DNA of 64,000 bases, taken from positions 2,046,001 to 2,110,000 of the forward strand of contig MARA01000004.1 in the NCBI GenBank assembly GCA_001792895.1. The letters are read 5' to 3'. This DNA is from Lentinus brumalis. Lineage: Eukaryota > Basidiomycota > Agaricomycetes > Polyporales > Polyporaceae. The notes under the pieces were generated by a model. That model saw only the letters and a program-made list of their open reading frames with translations, ran no database searches and was not told where the DNA came from. The first letter of the stretch is position 1; every line of letters starts with the position of its first letter. The position numbers were made by a program, and so were the translations under genes. Of this stretch, positions 1 to 11,495 are shown piece by piece.

Positions 1-767
1 ATAATCAACGCCGCCATTCTAATCTTCGTCCTGTCCGCGGCCAACTCTGATCTCTACATCGGTACGCGTACCCTCTACGGCCTCGCTGTTCAGGGTCAGG
101 CCCCGAAGGTCTTTGCGCGAGTCAACCGCATGGGTGTGCCATACGCTTCGCTGTTCCTCTGCACGGCGTTCTGTGGCCTTGTGTTCCTCAACGTCTCGTC
201 CAGCAGTGCAAGGGTGTTCGGCTGGTTCGTGAACTTGGTGTCCACGTTCGGCGCGATCACTTGGATGTGCATCTGCTACACGCACATGTGAGTATCTACA
301 AATGTACTCTCGTCTAGCGATCGGAGGCTGACCATGAGTGAAGTCGCTTCATGAAAGCACTCAAGGCGCAAGGAATGTCTCGAGATGACCTTCCGTACAA
401 GGCGCCGTTCCAGCCTTATGGCTCTTGGTTTGCCTTGGGCGCCACTGCTATCATTACGCTCTTCAAAGGTACGCTTGTATACTTGATTCCTACCCACTCG
501 GACTCGCTGACTATGTTCGGCACAGGTTTCGATACCTTCATGCCGTTCAAGGTTGATACCTTCATCACGGCCTACATCGCAGTGCCGGCATTCGTGCTGT
601 TCTACTTTGGCTACAAAGTGTACTACCGCACCTCCCTCATTCCTTCGGACAGGGTCGACCTCATCACGGGCAAGAGGGAAATCGATGAGGAGGAGGACCG
701 CTTCAACAAGGAGCAGGAGATGCGTGGCCCGCGGACGAAGTTGCAGAGAATCTGGGACTCGCTGTAA
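1..767 (+). CDS. Amino-acid permease, C-terminal part (5' end outside window)
   Basis: Proton-driven plasma-membrane uptake of amino acids is the expected role. The visible protein reads in phase from base 1 and covers roughly the last 210 residues of a 12-TM amino-acid permease. It includes the motif SDLYIGTRTLYGLAVQGQAP, typical of the fungal AAT/YAT family, followed by hydrophobic segments and an acidic, charged cytoplasmic tail ending in QRIWDSL. Two short introns (about 289-349 and 470-525) separate three exons; the second junction rebuilds ALFKGFDTFMPFKVDTFITAY-like family sequence. The stop codon is TAA at 765-767. The family call is secure; the specific substrate cannot be read from this fragment. 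Confidence 0.9.
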
Positions 768-1221
768 TGCTTTGTAATGGGGTTGTATCACGATCAATCA
801 TGTACGATGTAAGCTTATACCTAGTCATGTCGCGAACGAAGCTACTCGCGAACCTGAGATTGAATGAGCCTCTCCGGGGAAGAAGCTTCCAAAAACATTC
901 GTCAGACGGATTACGGGAGGATGCGTGTGGTCACGGTCACGGTCGCCCTCGCGAGTTGGTCGGGCACCGCGGCCGTGCGCCGTTCTGGCCCAATATGGCA
1001 AGGATGACAGATCCCGGTGGTTTCAGCGACCCCTGAGAATGGGATGCAACGTCAGTATAAGTCAGAGTCCAGCAAGCAGGCATGGGATAGATTCGAGCAT
1101 GTTCCGAGCCTGTGCTATAAAGGCCACCAGGACGACGCCGTTCTCCTCGTCATCATTTCGTCGAATCAACCTATTCTCTCTACTTGGTACTTGTCTATCT
1201 CAGCTTACACACAGAGCAGCG
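768..1221. other. Intergenic region upstream of the pirin gene
   Basis: This 454-base stretch holds the permease 3' UTR and the pirin promoter. Short ORFs in it overlap in several frames and look like chance. A TATA-like box is annotated separately; nothing else stood out. Confidence 0.6.
1116..1121 (+). promoter_or_regulatory. TATA-like box of the pirin gene
   Basis: TATAAA lies 101-106 bases upstream of the pirin ATG at 1222. It is followed by a pyrimidine-rich stretch (about 1139-1205) of the kind seen at fungal transcription starts. Placement fits a core promoter; no experimental support is visible. Confidence 0.5.
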
Positions 1222-2649
1222 ATGTCGACATCGAGGTCAGTAGTCAAGAAGGTTGAAGTGGTTGAGACTGAGGAGGTTAGTATCCTCTATACGGGGAAAG
1301 GAACACACTGGCAATTCACTGATACGAATCGGATCGCCGCAGGGTGCAGGTGCCGTCGTGCGGCGTTCAATCGGCTCGCAACAGCTGAGGAATGTAACAC
1401 CCTTCCTCATGCTCGATCACTTCCACATCTCTAAAGGAGCCGTGAGTAGCAAGCTCTGATGTGTCCCAAATATGACTGACGTTATCTCGTACAGGGTTTC
1501 CCTGACCATCCTCACCGAGGGCAGGCGACTGTGACCTATATGCTTGAAGGGTAGGTAGAGAACTCGACCTCTTGAGCGAGCGACCCTGGTAATGTTGACG
1601 CGATCATGTGAACAGATCCAGTCTACACGAGGATTCTGCGGGTCACAAGGGCGAGATCAAGACCGGCGGCGTCCAGTGGATGTGTGCGGTAAGTGGATAC
1701 CATATCCACCTCCTCTAACCGCCGTTCCCGCTGACATATTCTCCTACGCGCAGGGCAAAGGCAGTAAGTATATCAGCAAAGACAAATCTTGACATGCGCT
1801 TACCTATTGCACCAGTCATCCATGCTGAAATGCCAGTGTCTGGAGATGGCATACCCGACCCGCGCGGTCTGCAGCTCTGGATTGACCTCCCCAAACAGTA
1901 CAAGATGGTCGACCCCTCGTATCAAGAACTCGACCCAGAGAAGTCTGCTAAACCCCGTCTCGATTAACCGAATGACGACACTAACTAAGACGTGGACACC
2001 AGGATTCCGGAAGTGTATCCTCAAGGCGAGGATGGACCAGTCAAGATCCGAGTGATCAGTGGCAAGAGCCATGGGGTGGAGTCCCCAGTACGGCCGCTCG
2101 GAGGCTGCTGGTACTTCCATGTCATCTTCAAGAAGCCTGGAACCATCTTCCAGGAGCTTCGTGAGTGCCCGAGTCTCCTTGTCGCACACTAAAGTAAAAG
2201 ACTGACCGATGGTTTGCTAGCTGCCGGCTGGACCACCTTCATTTATCGTGAGTTATACGGTTCTAGCTAGCTTTCGCACTGCTGACCCGCTCGTTGCAGT
2301 ATGGAGCGGTGCGCTCCAGATAGGGTCGGAATCCGAGCCGCACAAACCTTTCCACACCCTCGTGCTTTCTGCAGCACCAGGTGAGAATGGCGTCCAGCTC
2401 ACAGCTACCGAAGAGAACACCGAATTTGTCCTGGTATGTATCCGCGTTGATACAAGACATGAGGCAGAACTGACGTTTATGCTGGGGATGTAGGCCTCTG
2501 CCGAGCCTCTGGACCAACCTGTCGTTCAGTATGGACCGTTCGTCATGACATCGCGCGAAGAGATCCAGAAGACGTTCATCGACTACCAGCTTGGTCAGAA
2601 CGGGTTCGAGAAGGCGCACGTCTGGAAGAGCGAGATTGGTGGCCGGTGA
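1222..2649 (+). CDS. Pirin family protein
   Basis: Pirins are bicupin iron proteins linked to transcription regulation or quercetinase-type dioxygenase activity. The spliced protein is about 297 residues, the usual length. The N-terminal cupin carries the metal ligands: HPHRG near residue 55 and HAE near residue 100, giving the His-His-His-Glu set. The start is the first ATG after the TATA-like box and opens MSTSRSVVKKVEVVE. At least eight introns are needed. One internal exon is only 10 nt (1754-1763, encoding GKG plus one base), flanked by introns of 65 and 52 nt; without it the HAE motif would not join in frame. The stop is TGA at 2647-2649. Family assignment is firm; biological role is inferred. 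Confidence 0.9.
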
Positions 2650-2722
2650 GCATTCGCAGCACACAGCCGGTGTAGTATATTGTTATATTACTTTTCTTGT
2701 ACGGCCACTGTGCACACGTACT

Positions 2723-4247
2723 CTAGGTGGTCCGCGTCTTCTTCTCTTTGCGTCGGCTGGACTTGCCCTCCTCCTCGGAATCGCTTTCCGCTACATCCAT
2801 GGTATTCCAGACATCGTCGGCGCCCTCCTCTTCCTCGTCTGGAGCGGACTCGCCGGCATCTGTGCTGCCATCCCACACTATGACCGTAGGGATCACCTTC
2901 ATGTAGAGCTTATCCAGCACTTCTCCTTTGTGGTCCAGGTTCTTGCCCGCCTGAGCGGGCGGACCGAATGTCGAGTGAAGTCGCACGAATCGGTCTTGGG
3001 AAGCTGAAGCCATAAGAGACTGGGCGGGAGCAATCGAAGTCACCGCCCCAGAAATGCCTGTGTCCGCACAGAGTCAACATATACCTATACAGTACTAGTA
3101 TGCCCAACTCACCCTTGTAGGTACATATCGCCTTCCCATTTCGTAGGTCAATAGCAGTCAACCTCGATACGCGATCCGCGAAGAAGACCTCACTGTGGTA
3201 CATGTCAATAAAGGTGTCACGCAAAGATAAATCGAAGATACACACTTGTCATGAGAGCCCTTCTCGACGGTATTAATGGCAGAGGTAGCTACGGCCTTCC
3301 AGTCGGCGACAGGCCTACGGCCTGCGCGTGTATCATACCGACGCAAAGCACCATGTGCGGTGCCGGCAAGTATATGCTGGTCAGCTGGAGAAGAGGATGG
3401 TTGCAAGAATGACAGTGCGGTATTATAGACCGGCTGGCGGAGGCCTAGGTGGTCGTTGGGGACCTAAGCAGCCGTCAGCGACGCACCCAGACAGATCACA
3501 AATAAATTGACTGACATTCTTGGCTCGCCATACCTCACCGTGCAGCAGCTCCGGAGTACGCTTGCGTTTCTTGCCCTCCGTGGGTGGAGGTGGAGAAGCA
3601 GCGTCGGGGCCGCCCTGCTGAGAGAACGCTCTCTCTGTGTCCCACACTGAAAGCTCGACTTCGTTCCCGCCATACGAAAAGGCACGACCATCCTCCGAAA
3701 GGCGCCATTCGCAGAGTCGCATAGGGAGGGTAGCAAGCGAGGTCGATGACTCCGAAGCATCCTGCCCAAACTTAGTGAGGCGTAGAGCACCGTTGGACGT
3801 GCAGGTGTATACTCCACTGTCTGTTGCTTTAGAGAGAATAGAATACCATGACATAGACTGAGATGCGCACCTTTGGTTTAAGTGCAGACCGACGAAACGC
3901 TCCTTCTCCTTTAGCCGTGTCTCCGACCATTCGTGCACCACTGTAGGCGGGTGGTCTTCTTGCAGCTTGCGGACGGCCGCAGACCCATCTGCATGGACTG
4001 CAGCTAGCTATCCTTGAGCAACAAATGATGAGGACAGGACTCAGTTTAGGATACGGAAGGTATTGATTACCAGAGTGTCCGAGCCAGCACGGTGCACAGA
4101 TAGCTTTTGTACAGTTTTGCTTCGGCTGGAGGAACTGCCAGAGACGAGCGCAGATGTTGATGCTTTCCAGTCTTTCCCGCTCTCGCCAGAGGTATACGAC
4201 ACAGACTTGATCGCCCCGAGTTCGTCGCCAGTAAAGAAGCGTGGCAT
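2723..4247 (-). CDS. NSA1: Ribosome biogenesis protein NSA1 (WDR74-like WD40 protein)
   Basis: NSA1/WDR74 is a nucleolar WD40 protein of pre-60S particles, needed for large-subunit maturation. The protein starts MPRFFTGDELGAIKSV, has WD40-type blades (for example YTCTSNGALRLTKF, LAGTAHGALRRYDTR and MASASQDRFVRLHST) and ends with the family-typical KGEVLDKLYMKVIPTVIVWD followed by an acidic then basic tail (KSSRRKEKKTRTT). The basic tail suits a nucleolar protein. The ATG at 4247 opens the first WD-like segment directly. About five introns are present. It is transcribed away from RMD5, with 193 bases between start codons, so the two share a compact divergent promoter. Confidence 0.9.
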
Positions 4248-4440
4248 GATCTAGGCTGAGTTGGTGAATGAGAGGAAACCTTGGACTGCGTAAACCAAGC
4301 GTAAACCCGGCAGAAACGGAGTCTGTAGCGCTCGTTGACTGGGCTTCTCCGGGGTCCTCCTCCTGGCTGGCGGCTCTCCATCTCCAGATACCGTCGGGCG
4401 TCGGCCACGACTGTGATCTGCTCAAGCACCCCCTACTACT

Positions 4441-5864
4441 ATGGACGGCCCTTTGAAGGAGCTGAACAGACTTGAGAAACTCGCTGCTGGTGCATCTGCG
4501 GGCAAAGGCAAGGCTCCGTCGGTCAACCAGTCCCTCGATGTCCTCCTTGATGCCCTCCGGTGTGCAAGAGAGCGGTTCATCGCCGGAACAGGCTCCCAGG
4601 CAAACCTAGTGGCTCTTGCGAAGCTGGTCGAAGATAAGAAGAAGGAGGTAGACGATCGGCAGAAGGAGTTGTATAACGCAACTGTCAAGGTCGGGAAGGC
4701 ATTGGACAAGGTGTGTCCGGGGTGTTGAACTCGTGCAACAACGTACCCAACCCCGCTTCAGAAATTCACGAACCCTCTGCCATCATATGAGCCGTTGTTT
4801 CAGTCTCCAGAGGCCAAGGCTGCGCTTGAGCGTACCATTGCCATCCATTTCCTGAGGACGGGGCAATTCGACACAGCGGAAACATTCATTAGCGTGAGCT
4901 TACTTGGTCGACTATGAGTAGTCCTCGCTCACAGCTCTGCGCAGGAATCTGACATCAGTATCCCTTCGGAGATGCGGGAACAGTTCCTTGACTTGCATCG
5001 CATAATGATCACGCTGAAGAACGAGGACATATCTCTCGCTCTAGAGTACGCACGCACAGTTATCCCCTTTGTTCTTCCACTGACTATCGTGGACAGATGG
5101 ACACATGCGCATCGAGAATTCCTTCACAAGCGGTCCTCATCTCTGGAATTCCATTTGCACCGGTCCCAATACCTGAGGCTCGTTTTGTCCGAGCCCCCAA
5201 ACGTGCCGGAGGCTTTGTCTTATGCCCAGACACATCTCTCGCCCTTCTTCGCACACCACGAACCGGAATTACGTCGATTGATGGCTTGTCTAGTATGGTT
5301 GCCGGCGAGTCGGTTATTGGAGAAGTCGCCATACCCGGACCTCGCCAACCCATGCGTACACACCGACCTCCAGGGCATGTTCGCCACAGAATATTGCGCC
5401 AGTCTGGGCATGAGCCGGCAAGCACCGCTCAGGGTCATCGGCGACATTGGGGGCGGAGGAGCATTGGCCCGAATAGAAAAGGGTCGGAAAGTCATGCGGG
5501 AGCGGAAGAGCGAGTGGAGCCAAGCAGACGAGCTTCCCGTGAGCGGTCCTTATTATGTTCTCATGTCGCGACTGACCTCTTGTCCTGTAGATTGAGATAC
5601 CCTTACCACCGGAGAATAGATACCACTCTATCTTCGCTTGCCCGGTCTCCAAGGAGCAGAGTACGGAAGCGAACCCTCCGATGATGATGGCTTGTGGGCA
5701 CGTTATAACGAAGGAGAGCTTGCAGAAGCTCAGTAAACCCGGAGGGTAAGTCCTCAGGTCAGCTACAATTGAATTCCGACTCATCTGTCTTATTCAGACG
5801 TGTGAAGTGCCCCTACTGCCCTGTGGAATCAACCATCCAATCGGCGCTGCGTGTATACTTCTGA
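4441..5864 (+). CDS. RMD5: RMD5/GID2-like subunit of the GID/CTLH E3 ubiquitin ligase
   Basis: RMD5 (human RMND5A) is the RING-type catalytic partner of the GID/CTLH ubiquitin ligase, which in yeast degrades gluconeogenic enzymes. The roughly 385-residue protein has an N-terminal helical region, a LisH-like segment ([17 protein letters not shown]), a CTLH segment ([20 protein letters not shown] and onward), a CRA-like helical region and a C-terminal degenerate [13 protein letters not shown], then [12 protein letters not shown], then VKCPYCP. This spacing and the PPM..CGH core match RMND5 proteins rather than ordinary RINGs. Introns are short; the last exon follows the GGRVKCPYC junction. The stop is TGA at 5862-5864. 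It is divergent from NSA1. Confidence 0.9.
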
Positions 5865-6149
5865 GGCTATGGACGACATATTCGCATTGTACTACCAATT
5901 CACTGTCCCCCTGTATGGATACTTGTATCACCAGCTGTACAATACTATTATTGCTCAGTCTAATGCCACTCAAAGTTGGGGCATTCATTGCCTTCGTACC
6001 AGTGCTCGACCTCGCGGTCTCCGCCACAGTCGAGCCGGACGGGGTCACGTGCCTGACGCGACTGTTGTCTGCTTCGCGTCCGAGTCCCAACAGGCTTTCC
6101 CTCCGTTTACATACCATCGCCATGTCCCGCGCCCACTACTGAACTGCCC

Positions 6150-9100
6150 ATGTCTCAGTTTCGTCCCATCCGTGCCTCCCCTCCAGCAAGACCAACCGCG
6201 GGGCCCTCTAGTCGCGTCTCTGATCTCTACGATGATTCCGCTCCCAGTATTGCACCCGAACTCATAGCACTGTCAGCGGAGGAGATCGACTTCATAGACG
6301 AAGTCATCAGTCGAGCACCTGCCACTGCGTCGACCTTCTTAACAGTCTTCAAATCATACAACGACGTGCTGCAGGAGCGCGGCCTCGACCCTCAGAACGA
6401 GGTGGTTTACTATGGGAAGCTGCTCAAAATCGGGACGTTGAAGGGGAAGAATTGGGCGGATAAATGGAGTATGGTGAAGGAGCAGCAAGGGTATGTCCCG
6501 AAAGCTAGTACCAGCACAAGAGGAGGAAGGACCACCCGAGTGCCACGGACGACGCCTACGCCAGCACGAGCCCCGACGATTCCCGCCGCGCACACGCCGT
6601 ATGCAGACACTTTCACGCTTCATTCTCACCAAGACGATACGGCCGATGAACGCATACCGAGACCGGCTCGAGGACGGACTCCTGATTCGATCCTCCATGA
6701 AGATACCCCGCGACCTATCCGAAGGTTCCATTCTCCCGCCACCGTCGCGTCGACAAACTCTCTGGGCCTTGACACTGGACCACCCTCGAGTATCTCTCGT
6801 GCTGGAGATGCGCTGCATCGACTTGCTGCACGGGCGCGGACTGCTGCTGTACCTCGCTGGGATGCTGAAACCACCGCGGAGACGACTACTCAGGCATCGA
6901 GTGTGCCGCCGTCTTATGGTGCCGCTATCCGCGAGGAGCCTATCCCTGCCAACGAGAAGGGGAAGGGGAAGGAGAGAGCATCTGACGCACTCTCTGCTGT
7001 CAGACGGTTGACAGCATACGAGATGCCGTCTTCTCCCGCAGCTCCCGTCAAGCCGCCACCGAGGCAGCCACCTATACCTCATCAGAGTGGGCGCAGCAAG
7101 GATGCTGTGGATGTGGAGGATCCTTTTGAGAAGCTCAAGAGAGAGCGCGACGAGGAGCTCGCAGATCGTTTCCGAAACGATCGTCTGGTCGAGAGATGCT
7201 ATGACGTTTGGAAACAGGGGTACGACTGGATAGTGGTGAGTATATCTCGTGCATTATGCTGCGCGTGTATTAATCCTCTTCCAGACCACGGGCGAGCAGA
7301 TTGCTGATGCTCGGGACTCGTTGATTCTCCGTCGGACTCTCCAGCGCTGGCGGCAGCGTACCGCGTCCAGGCGCGAACTGTTCCTGCGCGTCGGGTCCCT
7401 ATCCAATCGCCGTCTCCTGAAGCGTTTCTTTCAAGTGTGGAAGCTCAAACATAAGGAAAGGAAACAAGTACAATGGCGGGAGGAAATGCGTGCTCGCATG
7501 AAGACAGTACGCGAACGCGACGAGCTCCGGGTCAAGAGAGAACTATGGGCGAAATGGCGACAAATCTACCTCTCTCGTGTGTCCGAGCAACAGTTGTCTC
7601 GAAAGGTTACTGCCAAATTCCTCAACCGTTGGAAGAGCAAGTTAAAGCAACTCGATGAACTGGACGCCGCGGCAGACCACTTCATCTATGTGCGCGAGGA
7701 GAAGGTGCTGGATCGCTATTGGGAATCATGGCGTCAGGCCATTGAACTTCGACGAGCGGAGAAAACCTTGAAAGAGCGTGTCGAGTTGCGCATCATGGCC
7801 AACGCAATGGACCGCTGGAGGCGACAACAGTGAGTCTGAAGCAAGGATATCCGATACATCCCGCTGACTTTTACGCAGCCACCATCATCGAGTTGCAGAG
7901 CGGTTCCATGACGCCTTGGTAGTCAAGCATGCGCTCGGTCGGTGGAAAGGCGCGCAGTCTCGAATACGGGTATGTCTTCTATAACTTGCATGATTTTTGG
8001 TCGAGGCTGATTCTGTTGCAGGCCATGGAGAACCGTGCTGTGAAGCATGCAGCACGTCGCGAAGACGTGTTGGTGCGGGCCATCATGCGCATATGGAAGG
8101 CTCATGAGCGGGGCAAGCTCTTGACACGCGTGCGATCGTTGCGTATTTTGAAGCAGACGTGGTCTCTCTGGAAGAGGCGAATGGAAGAGCAGAGGGAACG
8201 AGAAGGTTGGTCCTTTTAACATCCAGACGATCGATGACCTTGACTGACCCTCCGCGGTGATTCAAAGAATTGGCGCAACTATTTCGAACGCATTCTTCGT
8301 CTGTCCTTGCTGCCTCTGCTCTCAAGAAGTGGCGGGCAGTCTTCCAGTCCCACCAAAACGCACAGTCGTTCGCTGTCCACTACCACAGAGCTCAGTTGCA
8401 GTACAAGATGCTCCTTGCTTGGCGTCTGCAACTGCGTGCTAAGCTGCGCATGGTCAAGCAAGCGAAGACTGCCCGCAAGTATTTGTTGACGCGGCGTTGC
8501 ATACACGTCTGGAGGGCTAAACTCGAGGAAAAGCGCCGACTCCAAAAGTTGAAGGAGTTCGAGCTGACAGTGGCAAAGAGGCACTTTGAAGGCAAGTAGC
8601 ACTCATTGCCCGAGCTCAGGAGTACACTGATCATGAATCATAGAATGGAGGCAGAGGGCAAGAGAGGAACGTATCGTCAAGCTCATCCGCCAGGGGGTCA
8701 ACATGGTCAGTTATGATGAGCCCTCCCGCCTCTTTATCACTCTAACACTTGCTATAGCGGCTCATGACCGACGCATTACGACACTGGACTACTCGCGTCG
8801 CCGACTGTAAATTCCGAGAACTTGAAACGACGCAAAACTACCAGAGGAAGCTCGTGGTGTACGTATTGACCTGCTTACAGCGGGTAGTCCTCGCTCATAA
8901 CCCCACCATAGGAATGCATTCAAGAAATGGAAAGCTGTTCGTAAGCGGCACGTGGACGAGTTGAGTCTGATGGAGAGCTACCAGGACATCAAGCGCGAAG
9001 GTGAGGCTCGAACGTAGCGTTCAGAAGCGTATTCGTCTGACGTTCGGTCGCTGCAGAGAACATGCGTAAAATGTTCTATCGCTGGCTCGCCGCTGCAAAG

Positions 9101-10219
9101 AAGGCTCGTCACAAGCGGCTGCAGCTTCGCGCTAAGGAGGATGAGTTCAAACTCACTGTGGTTGCTGGTGCATGGGACAAGTGGCGAGAGCGCTTCTTGG
9201 ATATCCGTCTGCAGCCTCTGGTATGTCTCAGCGTTGTGCACATGCGAGACGTGGTCCTAACTTTGTGATAGGCCGACGCGTTCGTCAAGCAGCACCAGAG
9301 CGACCTCTTGTTCCGGTCGTTCGCCATCTGGCACTCAAAGTCTCTATCCCTTCCGGCCGTCCGGTTCCATGCCTCTCATGTCAAGGCGAAGTTCTGGCGG
9401 AAGTGGAGAGACCTGATGCCCCAAGCTTTGCAAGCCAAAGCCGCACGGGAAATGGACCGTCGTAACACGCTCAGTACGTCATGTTCACCTGTGTATGCGT
9501 GTATCTATTCGCTAATGGCTACCGCAGAGAAAGCGTTTGCACGATGGAGGAAGGCTCAACAGACAAAGCTGAACAACAAAGCTATCAAGTGAGTTCATAC
9601 ATGTCGTGAGCAATCGTTGCCAATCGCTAATCCCTTCTGCAGCTACGCTCGGTATCTTGAGCTGCTCTCGACTGCACCCAGGCAGCCGTCACAACCCTCT
9701 CGAGGCTCGGTCCTCCCTCCTCGCTCGCGCAATGCCTACCCGCCCCGACGCACCCGTCCAGCAACCCCGACCGAAGACGAAGCGGACCCTCCACCCCGCC
9801 GCGGCCCTCCGTCTAGCGCGTCGCGCCCACCATTCCCTCGCCCTTCTTCGGCCAATCCCGCCCGACTCGGGATCGCAAGCCTGCTCACGACAACCGCGAC
9901 AGTCCGCTCCAGCTCTCCAGCCCGCAAGTCGCGCTCCCCAGAACGGCCCAAGTTCAGCTCTCGGCGGACGGCGCCGCGGGAGCCCAGCCCTTCGGAGACG
10001 GAGCCCGAGCCAGTGCGCCCGCCGTCGTCGCATGGCAGCGGAATCGCGGCGTGGCGGAAGGACGTGCGGCCACTTCCGCCCAAGAGTGCGCCGCCGAGTG
10101 TGGCTGGGGACGTGCCTGCGACGACTGCTGGGCGGAGCAGCCTGTGGCAGGAGCTGAAGGAGGTGCGGCGCCGGTCGCGTGCGCCGACCGACAGCGCGTA
10201 CTCGCCCGAACCGATATGA
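6150..10219 (+). CDS. SFI1: SFI1-like centrin-binding spindle pole body protein
   Basis: SFI1 is a long helical filament at the half-bridge of the spindle pole body that binds one centrin/Cdc31 per repeat and drives its duplication. After an N-terminal domain (LSAEEIDFIDEVISRAP, about residues 35-110) and a low-complexity linker, the protein shows at least 20 tryptophan-centred helical repeats spaced about 23-35 residues. Examples are LLKRFFQVWKLKHKER, FLNRWKSKLKQ, MLLAWRLQLRAKL, RCIHVWRAKLEEK, AWDKWRERFLD and FWRKWRDLMPQ. The C-terminus (from about 9650) is Pro/Ser/Arg-rich and disordered, ending SAYSPEPI. About a dozen short introns interrupt the repeat array. The ATG at 6150 starts MSQFRPIRASPP. 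Repeat character makes the assignment firm; exact exon joins are approximate. Confidence 0.88.
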
Positions 10220-10535
10220 TCCCGATCTCCAGACTCGCATCGCTGGCACGACAGGACCTTTCCAACTACACCTTGGCTCGTTCACCGGCTTCTTTTTGTA
10301 CTAAGTTATCGTCTTGCGCTTGGTTGGACTAAGTAGTACTGTGTTGGCCGCTCGATATGTTGTCTGCTGTCTTCTCTGTTGTTCTCTGTCTGCCACGCCG
10401 TCTGACATTCCGCGCACATGTGTCTTATGCTCCGTATGCAATCGATCACTCATGTCTCCAGCTATGGCTGCGAGCGTGCCTTCGAGTCCTTCGCGCTTCC
10501 CAGCTCAGGTCACCGGGCGGTGCGGCGGTCACGAG
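10220..10535. other. Convergent intergenic spacer
   Basis: This 316-base spacer lies between two convergent stop codons (SFI1 and the PIG-Y-like gene). It is expected to hold both 3' UTRs; no gene or repeat is evident. Confidence 0.6.
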
Positions 10536-10983
10536 TCACGAATTCCGGTAGTATTGCCAGCCCACCCAGTTCGCGATGACGAACCCGGTCCCAGACGAGA
10601 TGAGCATGATCATCAGATACTTGTAGTGCGTGTCCTTGGCGAGGACATCCAGCACCTGGCATATCGCGACGTGGGAGAGCATACGTGTCACCGTCAGTCA
10701 GCCCGGTGCGGCATCAAGCGGGCGCCCACGCACCCATATCCCAGTCAGAGGCAGGAATGCACTGAAGAAGACAGCATACGACCCCAAGACGAGGAAGAGA
10801 GTCGATCCCGCGATGAGGGCATAGCCGACTGCTGGACTGGGACAGCGGCCCTCTGCAGAGCTGCAGTCTCGGGCGGTTAGTTCCTTCGGGACCTGCGGGA
10901 TGCCTGACGGACACGTACTGCTCAAGAGGATCAGCTCGCGCGAACCAGCTTGGCTGCGACTTGTGCGTGTGCCGACGGCGCAT
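10536..10983 (-). CDS. Small two-TM protein resembling PIG-Y, GPI-GlcNAc transferase subunit
   Basis: PIG-Y is a small ER membrane subunit of the GPI-N-acetylglucosaminyltransferase that makes the first GPI-anchor intermediate. Three exons (10919-10983, 10734-10860, 10536-10655) join in frame to a 103-residue protein. It starts MRRRHTHKSQPSW, has a first membrane segment (VGYALIAGSTLFLVLGSYA plus FFSAFLPLTGIW), a short loop VLDVLAKDTHYKYL, and a second membrane segment that ends IANWVGWQYYRNS. The C-terminal aromatic/basic ending and two-TM plan match PIG-Y proteins. No single ORF is longer than about 75 codons, so this gene is easy to miss. An upstream in-frame ATG at about 11058 exists but adds no recognisable sequence. 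Family assignment is by pattern only. Confidence 0.65.
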
Positions 10984-11495
10984 CTGCGCGGTGGTTAAGA
11001 ACCAAGATGCATCGCAGGGATGACTGACGCAAATGCCACCGGACGCGTACAGCCACAACTCGCGACCCCTTCACAACTTGAAGCTCCGCGGCTTCGCAAG
11101 GGTCATATCTTACGTTTGTGGAATCGCACACACATCCAACGGGAATGCTTGCTATGAAGGAAGTCGATTACAACGTGATGTACAATTCGTGACACTGAAA
11201 CTACTACGTCCGACCACCGAATCGCAAATGCCAAAGATAACCACAGAACAAATGTCAACTCATAGTCAAGAAATCGTTGATGATACATGAAGCGAGGTCG
11301 GCCTGTACAGGATATCATGACACTCGCGAGTCCTAGCTAATAATAATATATGGGAATAGATACTATCCTAGCATGAATGCGGTGGGAATAGGTGGTGGTG
11401 GAGTTGCTGATCAAATGAGTAACAGCACCATCAGGTATTAAGGGAGGGGGCGAGGATGCATCCCAGCCGACAGTCGTCCATGTACGATATAGCGT
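10984..11495. other. Intergenic region between two minus-strand genes
   Basis: The 512 bases hold the promoter of the PIG-Y-like gene and the 3' UTR of the next gene. They contain an AT-rich patch (aataataatatatg near 11341), unusual for this GC-rich window. No coding evidence. Confidence 0.55.

Noticed and set aside
9689..10285. 198-codon minus-strand frame over the SFI1 C-terminus
   Set aside because: Antisense shadow of a Pro/Ser/Arg-rich, GC-rich coding exon.
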